A stretch of 28,737 nt of DNA from assembly GCA_046727435.1 (NCBI GenBank), contig JBKPCR010000235.1, forward strand, positions 1 to 28,737, written 5' to 3'. Shown here one piece after another: positions 7,520 through 16,373 of the stretch. The notes beneath the pieces were generated by a model, which made no database searches, was not told where the DNA came from, and saw only the letters and a list, made by a program, of their open reading frames with translations. Within the stretch, counting starts at the first letter, position 1. The number at the start of each line of letters is the position of its first letter. Source of the DNA: CAVPRW01 sp046727435 [NCBI: bacterium] (GTDB lineage: Bacteria > Tectomicrobia > Entotheonellia > J063). The translations under genes and the position numbers were made by a program.

Positions 7520-8629
7520 CTAGTGTGACTGAAGACTACACGTGGTCTCTACAACGTGCCCCCCAACGGCGCGTTTGAAGACAGCGGCGACTGCTGCTGC
7601 ACTGTGAGTTTCCGCAACGTATTGTCGAGCACGAGCCGCAATTTCGTCGCGCCGTTGCGGCGAATCCATAAGAGCTGTGATGTCTGCAGTAGCACACTCA
7701 ACAGTGCCCGGCACCGTGCCCAGCACCTGTCGCTCAATGAGGTGGTCGGGATCGAGTTTTAAGCTGATGACAGGGGTACCACTCGACCACGCCTCAAGAA
7801 AGGTGTTGGGAAAACCCTCTGCGTCGGACGTCACAAGGAGCATTGCGGCGTCTGCGATGATTTGTTGCGTCTTCTGGGGTGACACTTTGCCAAGGAACTC
7901 AACATTCGCCTGGGCCTGCATTGCCTCTACGATCCACTCGCTGTACCCTGGCGGTGAGGCAAATGGGGTAGGCCCACCACATACAACGAAACGAACAGCT
8001 GGCGCCTTCCCAGCAATCTCAAGGAGTATATCCGGCCGTTTCGGCTGTCGTAACATTGCCACCCATGCGACGTAATTGGCGCGCTCTGCGTGAGGCTTCA
8101 CGGCTGCCATCTCTCCGGCAATGCTTGGAACGATATACGCCTTCGGCCGCCATCGTGGGGCGAGCGCAGAGAACTGCCCTGTGTGCTGGACCAAGATTCT
8201 ATTGGTCCGTGAGAGCCCCCAGGCATAGAGCGGCCACCAGCGAGAACGTCGGAAAAGAGCACGACGAGGCTGCACGTCACTATCCACTCCCGCAGCAAAT
8301 ATCGTGCGCACTCCCACAAGCTTTGCGATCTCGACGGCACAACCCCATAGGCGGTCCGCGCATCGCCAATACCACCAGTCTGGTTGCTCCAACGACAGGA
8401 ATCGATACCATACCCGAAGAATATGACCCCGTCCGATGCCAAGGAATTCCACACCATCAATTGTACAGCGCTCCCCAGCTCCTAGTGCCTCGCGCACACC
8501 GACCGTCACCGCCCAACCGGTCGCAGCGAGCGCACGAGCCAGCAGCCATTGCTGTCGCTCCGCACCACCAACGACCGACGCGCCTGATGCCCACCCATAG
8601 ATGGTATCGTTTGTAAAGACGATCTTCAT
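7520..8629 (-). CDS. Glycosyltransferase family 4
   Basis: The 369-residue product shows GT4 features: VVGGAERQ (about residues 19-26) in the N-terminal acceptor domain, AWVAMLRQPKRPDILLEIA at the start of the donor domain, and the E-x7-E motif as EGFPNTFLE (271-279) followed by AWSSGTPVISL. It is a cytoplasmic-face transferase for repeat-unit assembly; the sugar is not determinable. The ATG at 8629 overlaps the stop of the AsnB-like gene as ATGA, so translation is probably coupled and the two products may act in one pathway branch. An in-frame ATG at 8680 would lie inside the asnB coding region and is rejected. Confidence 0.88.
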   Translation of the reverse strand: MKIVFTNDTIYGWASGASVVGGAERQQWLLARALAATGWAVTVGVREALGAGERCTIDGVEFLGIGRGHILRVWYRFLSLEQPDWWYWRCADRLWGCAVEIAKLVGVRTIFAAGVDSDVQPRRALFRRSRWWPLYAWGLSRTNRILVQHTGQFSALAPRWRPKAYIVPSIAGEMAAVKPHAERANYVAWVAMLRQPKRPDILLEIAGKAPAVRFVVCGGPTPFASPPGYSEWIVEAMQAQANVEFLGKVSPQKTQQIIADAAMLLVTSDAEGFPNTFLEAWSSGTPVISLKLDPDHLIERQVLGTVPGTVECATADITALMDSPQRRDEIAARARQYVAETHSAAAVAAVFKRAVGGHVVETTCSLQSH

Positions 8630-10479
8630 ACCTTGAATGAGTGTGCCATCGCCCACGCAAGTAATACAAACGGGTTCCAAAGTTCTTGCCCGATCCCACC
8701 CTCGGAGATGTTTATGGCGTGAAGACGGCGAAGATAGCGGTAATCAAAAAGAGCGAGATTCGACTCTCCCCAATCGAGTGCCCTTTCTACGGCTGACCGC
8801 CATGCCCCCGCAAGCCATGCATCGAGGGGACCACCGAACCCCTGCTTTGGTCTATCCCATACCTCCTTGGGCAGGAGGCGACGCACCATCGGCAAGAGTA
8901 GTGCTTTGAGCTGGCCGCTCGGAATTTTGGCTTTGACTGGGAGGGGGAGGATGCGATCGAGCACAGTCTCGTCGAGATAGGGGACTCGTACCTCGAGCGA
9001 CGCCAACATACTCGCCCGATCGGTCTTCACGAGGCAATTCTCGCTCAGGTACGTTTCTAAATCGGCGCGCATGAGCACGTCTGTATCGAACCGCTGGCCG
9101 TAGCGCTGCGCTCGTCGCTCCCACGGTTCAAAATACGCATCTACCTCCGCCGCATCTTGATAGGCGTGGACCAGTAGCTGGCGCATGTCTTTGCGAAAAA
9201 CCGGGAAGTTGCCGTACCGGGCCCATGCAAAGCGGATGCGATCTTGCGACGACAGGAACCGCCAATACACATGTGCCATGCCGCGTGGCCGCCACGATAA
9301 CGCCCCGAGCGAACGATGAAACAATGACGCCAGTGGGAGCGGTCGCCTCTGGACCTCCCCCAGCAGGTATTTCGGGTATCCACCAAAAACTTCGTCCCCG
9401 CCATCACCGGAGAGCGCAACCTTCACGTGGCGCCGCGTCAGCTCGGATAGGGCATGCGTAGGCACGAAGGCAGGATCACAAAACGGTTCGTCAAGACGTC
9501 CGAGTAGCTCCAGGAGCGCGTCCGGGTCGAGAGCCTCAGCGCGTAGCACCGTATGATCAGTTTCAAACCGCCGGGCCACGAGTTCCGCAATGGGAGATTC
9601 GTCCAAGTTGCCGTCAGCGAACGCCACAGAAAACGTTCGGACCGGCCTTCCACTATGTCGTGCCATCAGGGCAACCAGTAGTGAAGAATCAATGCCCCCT
9701 GACAAAAACGCGCCGATCGGTACATCACTGATCATCTGTCGCTCGACGGCGTGGTCGAGCAGGGCTTCTAGTTCCCACTCGTCCGGGACAGAGGATGTCG
9801 TATTTACCATTGGAGGGCTCCAGTAACGCTCGATTGCCGGCTTATCGGCACCGAAGCACCACTCGAACCGGCTCCCGGACTCGAGTTTTTGCACGCTATT
9901 GAGAATGGTACGTGGCGTGGGAATATAGTTGAATGCCATCAGATCGCGCACGGCGATCAGGTCAACTTGGCCAAACGCATCTAATGCACTAAACGGCTCG
10001 AGCGTTGATGAGACAATCAAAGCGCCACGGTACATAGCCCAGCACAGCGGTTTGATGCCAAGCCGATCGCGCGCGGCGAAAGCGGACAAGCGCAGACGAT
10101 CCCAGATGACGAAAGCGAACATCCCGTGCAGCCGCGTGACGACGCTCGAGCCCCAGCGACGGTAGCCTTCGAGAATCACCTCGGTATCGGATCGTGTCCT
10201 GAACGTTGCTCCTTCATCAGTGAGCACATCGCGCAGCTCAACAAAATTGTAAATTTCACCGTTGAAAACAATGACGTAACGCCCATCGCTACTCTGCATT
10301 GGCTGATCGCCGGTGGCCAGGTCAATGATCGACAGTCGGCGATGTCCGAGGAACACGTCTCGTTCGCACCACTCACCTGCCGCATCGGGCCCACGATGAG
10401 CGATCGCATTGAGGGCACGTCGTGCCTTGGAAACAGCGACGATTGGGGCATCCTGCATGATTGCAATGAAACCGCACAT
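8626..10479 (-). CDS. asnB: AsnB-like glutamine-hydrolysing amidotransferase
   Basis: The 617-residue protein starts MCGF, which exposes the Cys2 nucleophile of class II glutamine amidotransferases after Met removal. HRGPD (28-32) and NGEIYN (73-78) complete the glutaminase domain. The synthetase domain has the ATP pyrophosphatase loop SGGIDSS (260-266) and the later SGDGGDEVFGGYPKY stretch. Length and domains match asparagine synthase B. In polysaccharide loci such proteins are thought to amidate uronic acids or other carboxyl groups of the glycan; that role is inferred from context, and plain asparagine synthesis remains possible. GGAAG lies seven bases before the ATG. The GT4 downstream overlaps by four bases. 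Confidence 0.9.
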   Translation of the reverse strand: MCGFIAIMQDAPIVAVSKARRALNAIAHRGPDAAGEWCERDVFLGHRRLSIIDLATGDQPMQSSDGRYVIVFNGEIYNFVELRDVLTDEGATFRTRSDTEVILEGYRRWGSSVVTRLHGMFAFVIWDRLRLSAFAARDRLGIKPLCWAMYRGALIVSSTLEPFSALDAFGQVDLIAVRDLMAFNYIPTPRTILNSVQKLESGSRFEWCFGADKPAIERYWSPPMVNTTSSVPDEWELEALLDHAVERQMISDVPIGAFLSGGIDSSLLVALMARHSGRPVRTFSVAFADGNLDESPIAELVARRFETDHTVLRAEALDPDALLELLGRLDEPFCDPAFVPTHALSELTRRHVKVALSGDGGDEVFGGYPKYLLGEVQRRPLPLASLFHRSLGALSWRPRGMAHVYWRFLSSQDRIRFAWARYGNFPVFRKDMRQLLVHAYQDAAEVDAYFEPWERRAQRYGQRFDTDVLMRADLETYLSENCLVKTDRASMLASLEVRVPYLDETVLDRILPLPVKAKIPSGQLKALLLPMVRRLLPKEVWDRPKQGFGGPLDAWLAGAWRSAVERALDWGESNLALFDYRYLRRLHAINISEGGIGQELWNPFVLLAWAMAHSFKV

Positions 10480-10506
10480 AAGTCAGCTTCCATAAACCCG
10501 CACGTA

Positions 10507-11340
10507 TTAGGCGACAAAGGTGCTTTCTGAAACCACGTCGCCTACCGAACGCCACACGACCCGGGGATCAAAGGCAGCACGATCTATCAGGCGTCGCAGA
10601 TGCTCACCTACTGTGGGGTCGCCCGCGTGCCAGCTGGGAGCATTTTGCTCCCAATAGTGTGTGGCGACGCAGAACACTCCTCCCATCGCCAACGTACTCT
10701 CGAAGACTGCCTCGTTGTGTTGGAACCTTGATTCAGGCGTGACCGCATTGCCAGGGATCTCGCGGTGGTCTCCGAGATCCAGGATCCAAGGGAGACCTGA
10801 TCCACCACTCTTGCGCCAGCGACGCAGCCGTAGCCAGAGCGACCACGCCTTAGGCGACAGGGGGGACCAACCACGCCGGATTCCTGTCGTACCTCCAAGA
10901 TGCAGGCCCGCTCGAGCGATGGCGCGCAGTCCCTGCCTTCCAACGGTGTTCCAGGGCGGCACAAAGACGCGTATGGTGGCGCCGAGCAGATCTTCGAGGT
11001 ATCGGCGTCCATCGGTCACCCGCTGCGCGAGATCATCGGCACTGGCGAACTCCGATCGACCGTGTGACTCATCATGGTAATAGCCGTGGAGCATGATCTC
11101 AAAGCGCCCCTGGGCAATACCCGTACGGAGGTAGTCGACAAGCGGCTGGTTCTCGTGTAACGGATGTACAGACCACCGCCCTCGGAACTTTTCTGGCACG
11201 GCTCCACTTGTCCCCGCACGATGGAAAGGGACGACGGCAAGCGAGACCGGCCCCCATTGGCTTACCTCACCGTATACCCGCTCCAGGTCTTCAGGCGAGG
11301 TGAAGAAGTTCGTGTCATCGTCGCGAATGCAAAAATACAT
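10507..11340 (-). CDS. Polysaccharide deacetylase-like protein (DUF2334 type)
   Basis: The 277-residue protein has the NodB-fold metal-binding pattern: an Asp cluster RDDDTNFF near residues 6-13, LHGYYHDE (84-91) with two histidines, and FVPPWNTVG (126-134). This corresponds to the Asp, His-x3-His and P-P-W-N motifs of the DUF2334/polysaccharide deacetylase superfamily. No signal peptide or membrane segment is visible, so it would act in the cytoplasm, perhaps on a nucleotide- or lipid-linked N-acetyl sugar. GAGGGA lies seven bases before the ATG. It sits between a GT4 and the AsnB-like gene, 27 bases from the latter, and likely shares their transcript. The substrate is unknown. Confidence 0.8.
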   Translation of the reverse strand: MYFCIRDDDTNFFTSPEDLERVYGEVSQWGPVSLAVVPFHRAGTSGAVPEKFRGRWSVHPLHENQPLVDYLRTGIAQGRFEIMLHGYYHDESHGRSEFASADDLAQRVTDGRRYLEDLLGATIRVFVPPWNTVGRQGLRAIARAGLHLGGTTGIRRGWSPLSPKAWSLWLRLRRWRKSGGSGLPWILDLGDHREIPGNAVTPESRFQHNEAVFESTLAMGGVFCVATHYWEQNAPSWHAGDPTVGEHLRRLIDRAAFDPRVVWRSVGDVVSESTFVA

Positions 11341-11383
11341 AGCAATTCCCTCAATCTCCGGTGCCGACCTCTTCTTGTACCGT

Positions 11384-12802
11384 TCATCTCTCGCCTATCT
11401 CTCTCTGTAAAGATGGGGGAATCTCGACCAAACCAGGAACGAATGGTTCCGCCGCCGGTGCCCCCTCGAGCGCCCGCACGAGGGCCGAGGTCTGCCGCTC
11501 CGCCGAATAGGCCTCACATGCGCCGCGATTGGGCAGAAGGGATGTTAACATCCCCGTCTCCCAGGCCTCGAGGAGCTGGCGTAAAACACCGATAATTTCC
11601 GCGGGCGAATCGACATCGGCAATGGTGGAGACACCAACACGCTGCAGGACCTTTTTGGCCTCGCCTGACGGCAGCACCCCGACAATGGGTCGTCCCGCCT
11701 TGAGATAACCGAATAGCTTGGCGCCAGCTAGAAGCTCGTAACCCTTAATCGTGGGCTTTCGTTCGAGCATCAGAAGCGCATGCGCTTCCCGCTGTAACCG
11801 AACGATTTCGGCGTGCGGAGTCGTGCCCGCGGTCACCACGATGTCAGAAAGGCCGAGGGCTGTAGCGTCGCTCGCAAGCGTTTCCATACCGTCGCCTATG
11901 AAAAGAAGACGCAGCCGATTGGCGCGGGCGGGATCAAACTTCTTGAACCAATGGAGCGCTTGGAGCAATGTGTCATAGCGGTAATACGACAACGTTCCTG
12001 TATACAAGATCGTGCATTGATCCCCACCAGGTAGCGCAAATTCGTCGATCGTGCCTTCATAGCCATTTGGGATGAGGTGAATCTTCGCAACGTCCAGTGC
12101 CGTCTTATACATGCGCCAATAGCATTCCGCCTCCGTCTCATAACGGAGTACGATCGCTTGTGCCCGCTCGAAAAGCCGGTGCAAAGTGCGTCGGTCTGAG
12201 CGCTTCGCCCATGCTGGCCTTCTAGCCTCGAATGGATCTGGAGTCAAGGTCCAGGAGTCGCGAAAATCGAGCACATATGGCACACTGGTGCGCTGTGAGG
12301 CTCGTTCCGCAACGATGAATGACGACCAGGGTTCTCCAGTCGCCCAAATGACGTGCGGCTTTATGCGGGAACACATCCCTATCGTTGCTTCGAGGGCCGG
12401 TGATATCCAGCCTCTAGCCATGTCCGGATGATAACACCAGGCCTCAACCGTGCGCACGATTTCTCTCAGACAGGAACGGGCCGGTGCGCCGTGTGTGGCA
12501 CGGAGCCGCTCTGGGGCTGCAACAGGGTCGTTAGACAACTTTTCCTGTATATGTCGCGCCCTCCGCGCCTGGATGGCTTGCCACAGATCACGGCTACACA
12601 CGCGAATGACCTCGGTCTCGCTCGGCACTGTGGCAAGGAGCGCAGGATCGTATCTGGTCCAGCCATAGGGCGCTAAGTCCGCCGCAATAACACTGGCAGA
12701 CCATCCCATCGCCGGCAGGTGCCGAATAAAACGGAGTGGGCGATAGACACCGGCGCTTCCATCCGGTGGGAAGCAGTATGCGATCATCACCACAGATTTC
12801 AT
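11384..12802 (-). CDS. Glycosyltransferase family 4, divergent donor site
   Basis: This 472-residue protein begins MKSVVMIAYCFPPDGSAGVY, the P-P-x-x-S-x-G start of a GT4 subgroup, with RPLRFIRHLP following. The C-terminal domain opens with CTILYTGTLSYYRY (about 263-276) and has LLFIGDG near 299-305. In place of a usual E-x7-E segment it reads KLFGYLKAGRPIVG (362-375). Related proteins commonly have a glutamate before the Tyr; here a Gly (365) is present. The enzyme may still be active, because this subgroup varies at this site. The ribosome binding site is weak. It follows the tyrosine kinase gene by 66 bases on the same strand. Confidence 0.85.
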   Translation of the reverse strand: MKSVVMIAYCFPPDGSAGVYRPLRFIRHLPAMGWSASVIAADLAPYGWTRYDPALLATVPSETEVIRVCSRDLWQAIQARRARHIQEKLSNDPVAAPERLRATHGAPARSCLREIVRTVEAWCYHPDMARGWISPALEATIGMCSRIKPHVIWATGEPWSSFIVAERASQRTSVPYVLDFRDSWTLTPDPFEARRPAWAKRSDRRTLHRLFERAQAIVLRYETEAECYWRMYKTALDVAKIHLIPNGYEGTIDEFALPGGDQCTILYTGTLSYYRYDTLLQALHWFKKFDPARANRLRLLFIGDGMETLASDATALGLSDIVVTAGTTPHAEIVRLQREAHALLMLERKPTIKGYELLAGAKLFGYLKAGRPIVGVLPSGEAKKVLQRVGVSTIADVDSPAEIIGVLRQLLEAWETGMLTSLLPNRGACEAYSAERQTSALVRALEGAPAAEPFVPGLVEIPPSLQREIGER

Positions 12803-12868
12803 CGTTACGATCTCAAGCCCGCAGACCCCAAGAGCTTTCGCAAGGCAGTGTTATCCTCCCAACCGGAG

Positions 12869-15253
12869 TCACTGCGATCGGCTCTGTTCTTTTGTCCCTT
12901 TATGGGCCGCCGAGTAATAGGACTTGTAGTACTCGTGATAGTCGGCAAAGTCGGGTGTGCGAAAATCCACACCGATCAGCACTGTCCCGAGAATCTGGCT
13001 ACCCACCGTTTCCAGACGTTCTATGACTCGCTGCACCGCCGCTGGCGGGGTCTTGTAGGCACGCAGCACGAGTATAACCCCATCACATTGGACCGTAAGG
13101 ACGATGGCATCGCTCACCGCGATCGCTGGGGGCGAGTCGATTAGCACCAGGTCGAACTGCTCACGCAAGGTTTGGATGACTTCGGCCATCCGCTCCGACG
13201 CCAAGAGATCGGTTGGATTATGCGGAACCATTCCGCGGGGTATGAAGTAGAGGCCATCGACGGCGGTCCGTTGCAGCACTATGTCCAGAGGCAGGTCATC
13301 GTTGAGCAACTGGACCAATCCATAACGGTTATTGAGGCCTAGCAGCGCGTGACAATTGCCTGCGCGGAGGTCGGCGTCGATCACCACAACCTTACGCCCA
13401 CTCTGCGCCAGTGTGATCGCGAGGTTCAAGGTGACAGAGGTCTTGCCTTCGCCGGGACGAGCGCTAGTTACCAGCACGACCTGCGGGGGTGGATCTCGCT
13501 GCGCGAGCAGGAGTCCGCTACGAATTGCGCGGTAAGACTCAGAGATGAGAGAAAATGGATGGTGCGAGGCGACGAGCGCATGCGATACAAGTTGGCTTTC
13601 CCCGCCATCGGAGGAAGCCAGATAGCGCAGCGGAGAGTCCTTGGGCAGAAAGTCAAGTCCATATTCCCGTCGGCGCAAGGACCGCCAGTGAGGGACTGAG
13701 CCCAAAGTAGGAACGGCAACAGCGCGCCAAACCTCGTCTGGGGTTCTTAATGCCGAATTAGAGTACTCTAGCAAGAAGGCAACACCTACGCCAAGGAAAA
13801 GGCCGAGGACTGATGCCAACATTAGATTGCGTTCGATCTGTGGAGAAGAAGGGCCAAGTGGCCTCTCCGCTGGCTCGACAATTTGGATGTTCGACAGCGG
13901 GCTATCGCTCGAGACGCTGGTTTCGTTTAGACGCTTGAGCACGTTCGCGTAAATCGTGCGACTCCCGTCAAGCTCACCTTGTAGGAGTGTATGTTGCACA
14001 GCGAGCTCCTTGAGCTGGAGCGCTGACTGTTGTTGGCGTTCAGATTCGGCCTGCAGAGCCGCTTCCTTCGCACGCGCGGCGGCAAAGTCTGATTCGATGG
14101 CACGCACGACGTTGCGGATCTCAAGGTTCAGGCGCTGGCGCCCTTGGTTGACCTGGTTGTTCAGCTCAAGGATGCGTGGGTGATCATTCTTGAAAATGGT
14201 TGCAAGTCGTGCTTGCTCGGCTTCCAAAGTTTCGAGCTTCCCCCTGAGTTGCATGATCAGATTGTTGTCGATGATCTGCGAGAGATTACCAAAATTCCGA
14301 TCTTTGGTGATCTTCGACAACGACTCAAGCTCAATCCGTTTGGCTCGAGCCTCAGTGAGCCGCCTGTTCAGGTCCATCATCCGGTCAAGGACGATGTTCT
14401 CATTCCCCTCCACAGAGACGACCCCATACGTCTTACGGAAGCGATTAAGCGCCTCCTCTGCTTGCGCCACCTTCGCTTTGAGCTCGACCAGCTTTTTGTC
14501 GAGAAATTCCCGCGCTTCTTTGGTCAACTCAAAGCGCGTCTCCAGGCTCTTGCGGATGAATGCATCGGCGTGCGCGTTAGCCAACTCCTCTGAAAAGCCA
14601 GGATCAACGGTGCTGAATGAGATCTTCGCCAGCTGGGTCCTTGGAAGCGGGGTCACGGTCAGGAGGCTCAGGTAGCGGTTGATAAAGCGTGGGTGCACGT
14701 TCAATTCAGACTTGCGGGTCGATGGTTGTGACGTTTGCCTCGGTGGTGGAGCAATCTGCACGAGCTCGAAGAAACGCGCCAGAAATGCTTGGATGTTACC
14801 GCTGAGCCAGCCCCGCAGGGCAGCTAGCGGATTCGCGCTGACCACAAAGTTCGGGTTACGTTCCAAACCGAGGTTTTGGATCACTTGCGCCGCTAAGGCA
14901 CGCCCTTTGAGAAGCTCTATCTGGGTTCGAAAATAATCATCACTTACAGTACTTACAGCCGCCGCCTCCCCGCCCCCTATCACTGGGCTTACTGTGGGGG
15001 TTGGGGAGTCTATTTGCACGGTGGCGGTTGCGGTATAGAGCTGTGTCATCCGAAAGGTAACCGCTGCCCCTATGCCAAGCACCACCAGGGAAATCACCAG
15101 AATTAAACGCCAGCGCGGAAATAGCATTTTCCAGTAGTCCCGGAGGCGAGGCTCTTCAGTCTCCGGGCTCAAGACGTATTCGATCGCTGGAGGTCCACCT
15201 GGATTGGCAATTTCCGGAAGGCGTTGATTACGTGAGGGTAGCCTTTCTCGCAT
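12869..15253 (-). CDS. wzc: Wzc-type polysaccharide co-polymerase / BY-kinase
   Basis: The 794-residue inner-membrane protein has a Wzz domain between two membrane segments (about residues 50-67 and 477-495), with a long coiled-coil-rich periplasmic part. The cytoplasmic tyrosine autokinase follows: Walker A SARPGEGKTS (597-606), Walker A' VVVIDADLR (622-630) and Walker B LVLIDSPP (702-709). The C-terminus carries a tyrosine cluster, DYHEYYKSYY (residues 771-780), where autophosphorylation normally occurs. The fused form is typical of Proteobacteria and related phyla. It controls chain length and works with Wza for export. AAGGAG seven bases before the ATG at 15253 fixes the start; a longer frame would overlap the wza-like gene. 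No Wzb-type phosphatase is visible in the window. Confidence 0.93.
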   Translation of the reverse strand: MRERLPSRNQRLPEIANPGGPPAIEYVLSPETEEPRLRDYWKMLFPRWRLILVISLVVLGIGAAVTFRMTQLYTATATVQIDSPTPTVSPVIGGGEAAAVSTVSDDYFRTQIELLKGRALAAQVIQNLGLERNPNFVVSANPLAALRGWLSGNIQAFLARFFELVQIAPPPRQTSQPSTRKSELNVHPRFINRYLSLLTVTPLPRTQLAKISFSTVDPGFSEELANAHADAFIRKSLETRFELTKEAREFLDKKLVELKAKVAQAEEALNRFRKTYGVVSVEGNENIVLDRMMDLNRRLTEARAKRIELESLSKITKDRNFGNLSQIIDNNLIMQLRGKLETLEAEQARLATIFKNDHPRILELNNQVNQGRQRLNLEIRNVVRAIESDFAAARAKEAALQAESERQQQSALQLKELAVQHTLLQGELDGSRTIYANVLKRLNETSVSSDSPLSNIQIVEPAERPLGPSSPQIERNLMLASVLGLFLGVGVAFLLEYSNSALRTPDEVWRAVAVPTLGSVPHWRSLRRREYGLDFLPKDSPLRYLASSDGGESQLVSHALVASHHPFSLISESYRAIRSGLLLAQRDPPPQVVLVTSARPGEGKTSVTLNLAITLAQSGRKVVVIDADLRAGNCHALLGLNNRYGLVQLLNDDLPLDIVLQRTAVDGLYFIPRGMVPHNPTDLLASERMAEVIQTLREQFDLVLIDSPPAIAVSDAIVLTVQCDGVILVLRAYKTPPAAVQRVIERLETVGSQILGTVLIGVDFRTPDFADYHEYYKSYYSAAHKGTKEQSRSQ

Positions 15254-15270
15254 GCAATACTCCTTGACCG

Positions 15271-16314
15271 CTAAGAACCTGGGATGCTCGGCAGGCCGAT
15301 CGTGCCGATGAAACGTTGCAGGAGCCACTTTCCCGTACTCATTGAGACGATGATCACATCATCCGGGGCAATCAGCGGGTCCTTCGCCTTACCAGCCAGA
15401 ATGTCACTCAGGTTGACCTCGATTTTATCGGCCTCCGCGCCATCTCGATGGCGAAAGATCGCCAGCTCATCCATATTGGCGAGGACGATGTCCGCCCCAC
15501 CGGCAACGGCTAATGCTTGAGTAAGCGTATACGAGTGTGTCAGCGGGTAAGACCCCGGCTTGCGCACCGCCCCGTCCACAAAGAACATCCCGCTGCGTGG
15601 CAGATAGACCGAGTCTCCCGTTTGCACGGGCATATTGACCAGGGCTGGATTTCTCGCCAGGGCCTGTAAGTCAATGATATAACTCTGGCGTCCCTCGGGA
15701 CCTTGACGGTTGATCTGGACCTGGCTTCCTGCGCGCTCAGTGACCCCACCCGCCATCGACAGCACATCGACCAACGTTTTGGGACCCGTTAACTGAATCA
15801 CCCCTGGGGTCTTGACCTCCCCCGACACGGTGACTCGCTGGCCACGATAGTCCTTCACATACACGCCCACTTGCGGGTTACGGAGGTATCGATCGTAGCG
15901 CCCGCGTAATGATTGCTCCAGGGCCGAAGGGGTCAGCCCGGCAGCTGGGACATCTCCCAGCAGCGGCAGCGTGATGGTGCCCTCCTGACTGACCCGCACC
16001 TCCGTCTTGCGCGGTGTAACCCCTGCCTCCGACTCCGGGACGTTAAAGAGGGTGATCTCCAGCAAGTCTTCGGGGGCTAATTGGTAGTCGGCCGTCGATG
16101 TCGAAGTTTGCAGGGCCGCGGCGGCCAGGGCACTATTTAGCTTAGTGGCTTGATCCCGTTCCACCATGCTAGGAGCGCTATTCGCGCTCGTCAGTGGTAC
16201 GGTTTGGCCCTTTGGTACAGCCACACAGCCAGCCGCGACAAGTGCACACACCGATAACCCTAGCAGACTTCTGCGCACAAGCCTGGAAAACGCCATTGTG
16301 GGCAGTTGCTCCAT
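15271..16314 (-). CDS. wza: Wza-type outer-membrane polysaccharide export lipoprotein
   Basis: The 347-residue precursor has basic residues (RLVRRS), a hydrophobic stretch and the lipobox LVAAGC ending at Cys30, so a lipid-anchored mature protein is expected. Next come the Poly_export domain (about residues 75-155, starting YQLAPEDLLEITLF) and two SLBB domains (about 160-235 and 243-325). Such proteins form the outer-membrane channel for capsule or exopolysaccharide. The ATG at 16314 has AAGGA about eight bases upstream; the longer open frame overlaps the CapD-like gene and is rejected. It lies 17 bases before the kinase gene, which is the classic wza-wzc arrangement. Confidence 0.93.
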   Translation of the reverse strand: MEQLPTMAFSRLVRRSLLGLSVCALVAAGCVAVPKGQTVPLTSANSAPSMVERDQATKLNSALAAAALQTSTSTADYQLAPEDLLEITLFNVPESEAGVTPRKTEVRVSQEGTITLPLLGDVPAAGLTPSALEQSLRGRYDRYLRNPQVGVYVKDYRGQRVTVSGEVKTPGVIQLTGPKTLVDVLSMAGGVTERAGSQVQINRQGPEGRQSYIIDLQALARNPALVNMPVQTGDSVYLPRSGMFFVDGAVRKPGSYPLTHSYTLTQALAVAGGADIVLANMDELAIFRHRDGAEADKIEVNLSDILAGKAKDPLIAPDDVIIVSMSTGKWLLQRFIGTIGLPSIPGS

Positions 16315-16373
16315 AACTCGTTCCTTCCCATTCGACTGTAACTGTCTTGTCGCGATGAATAATAGCCATATGG

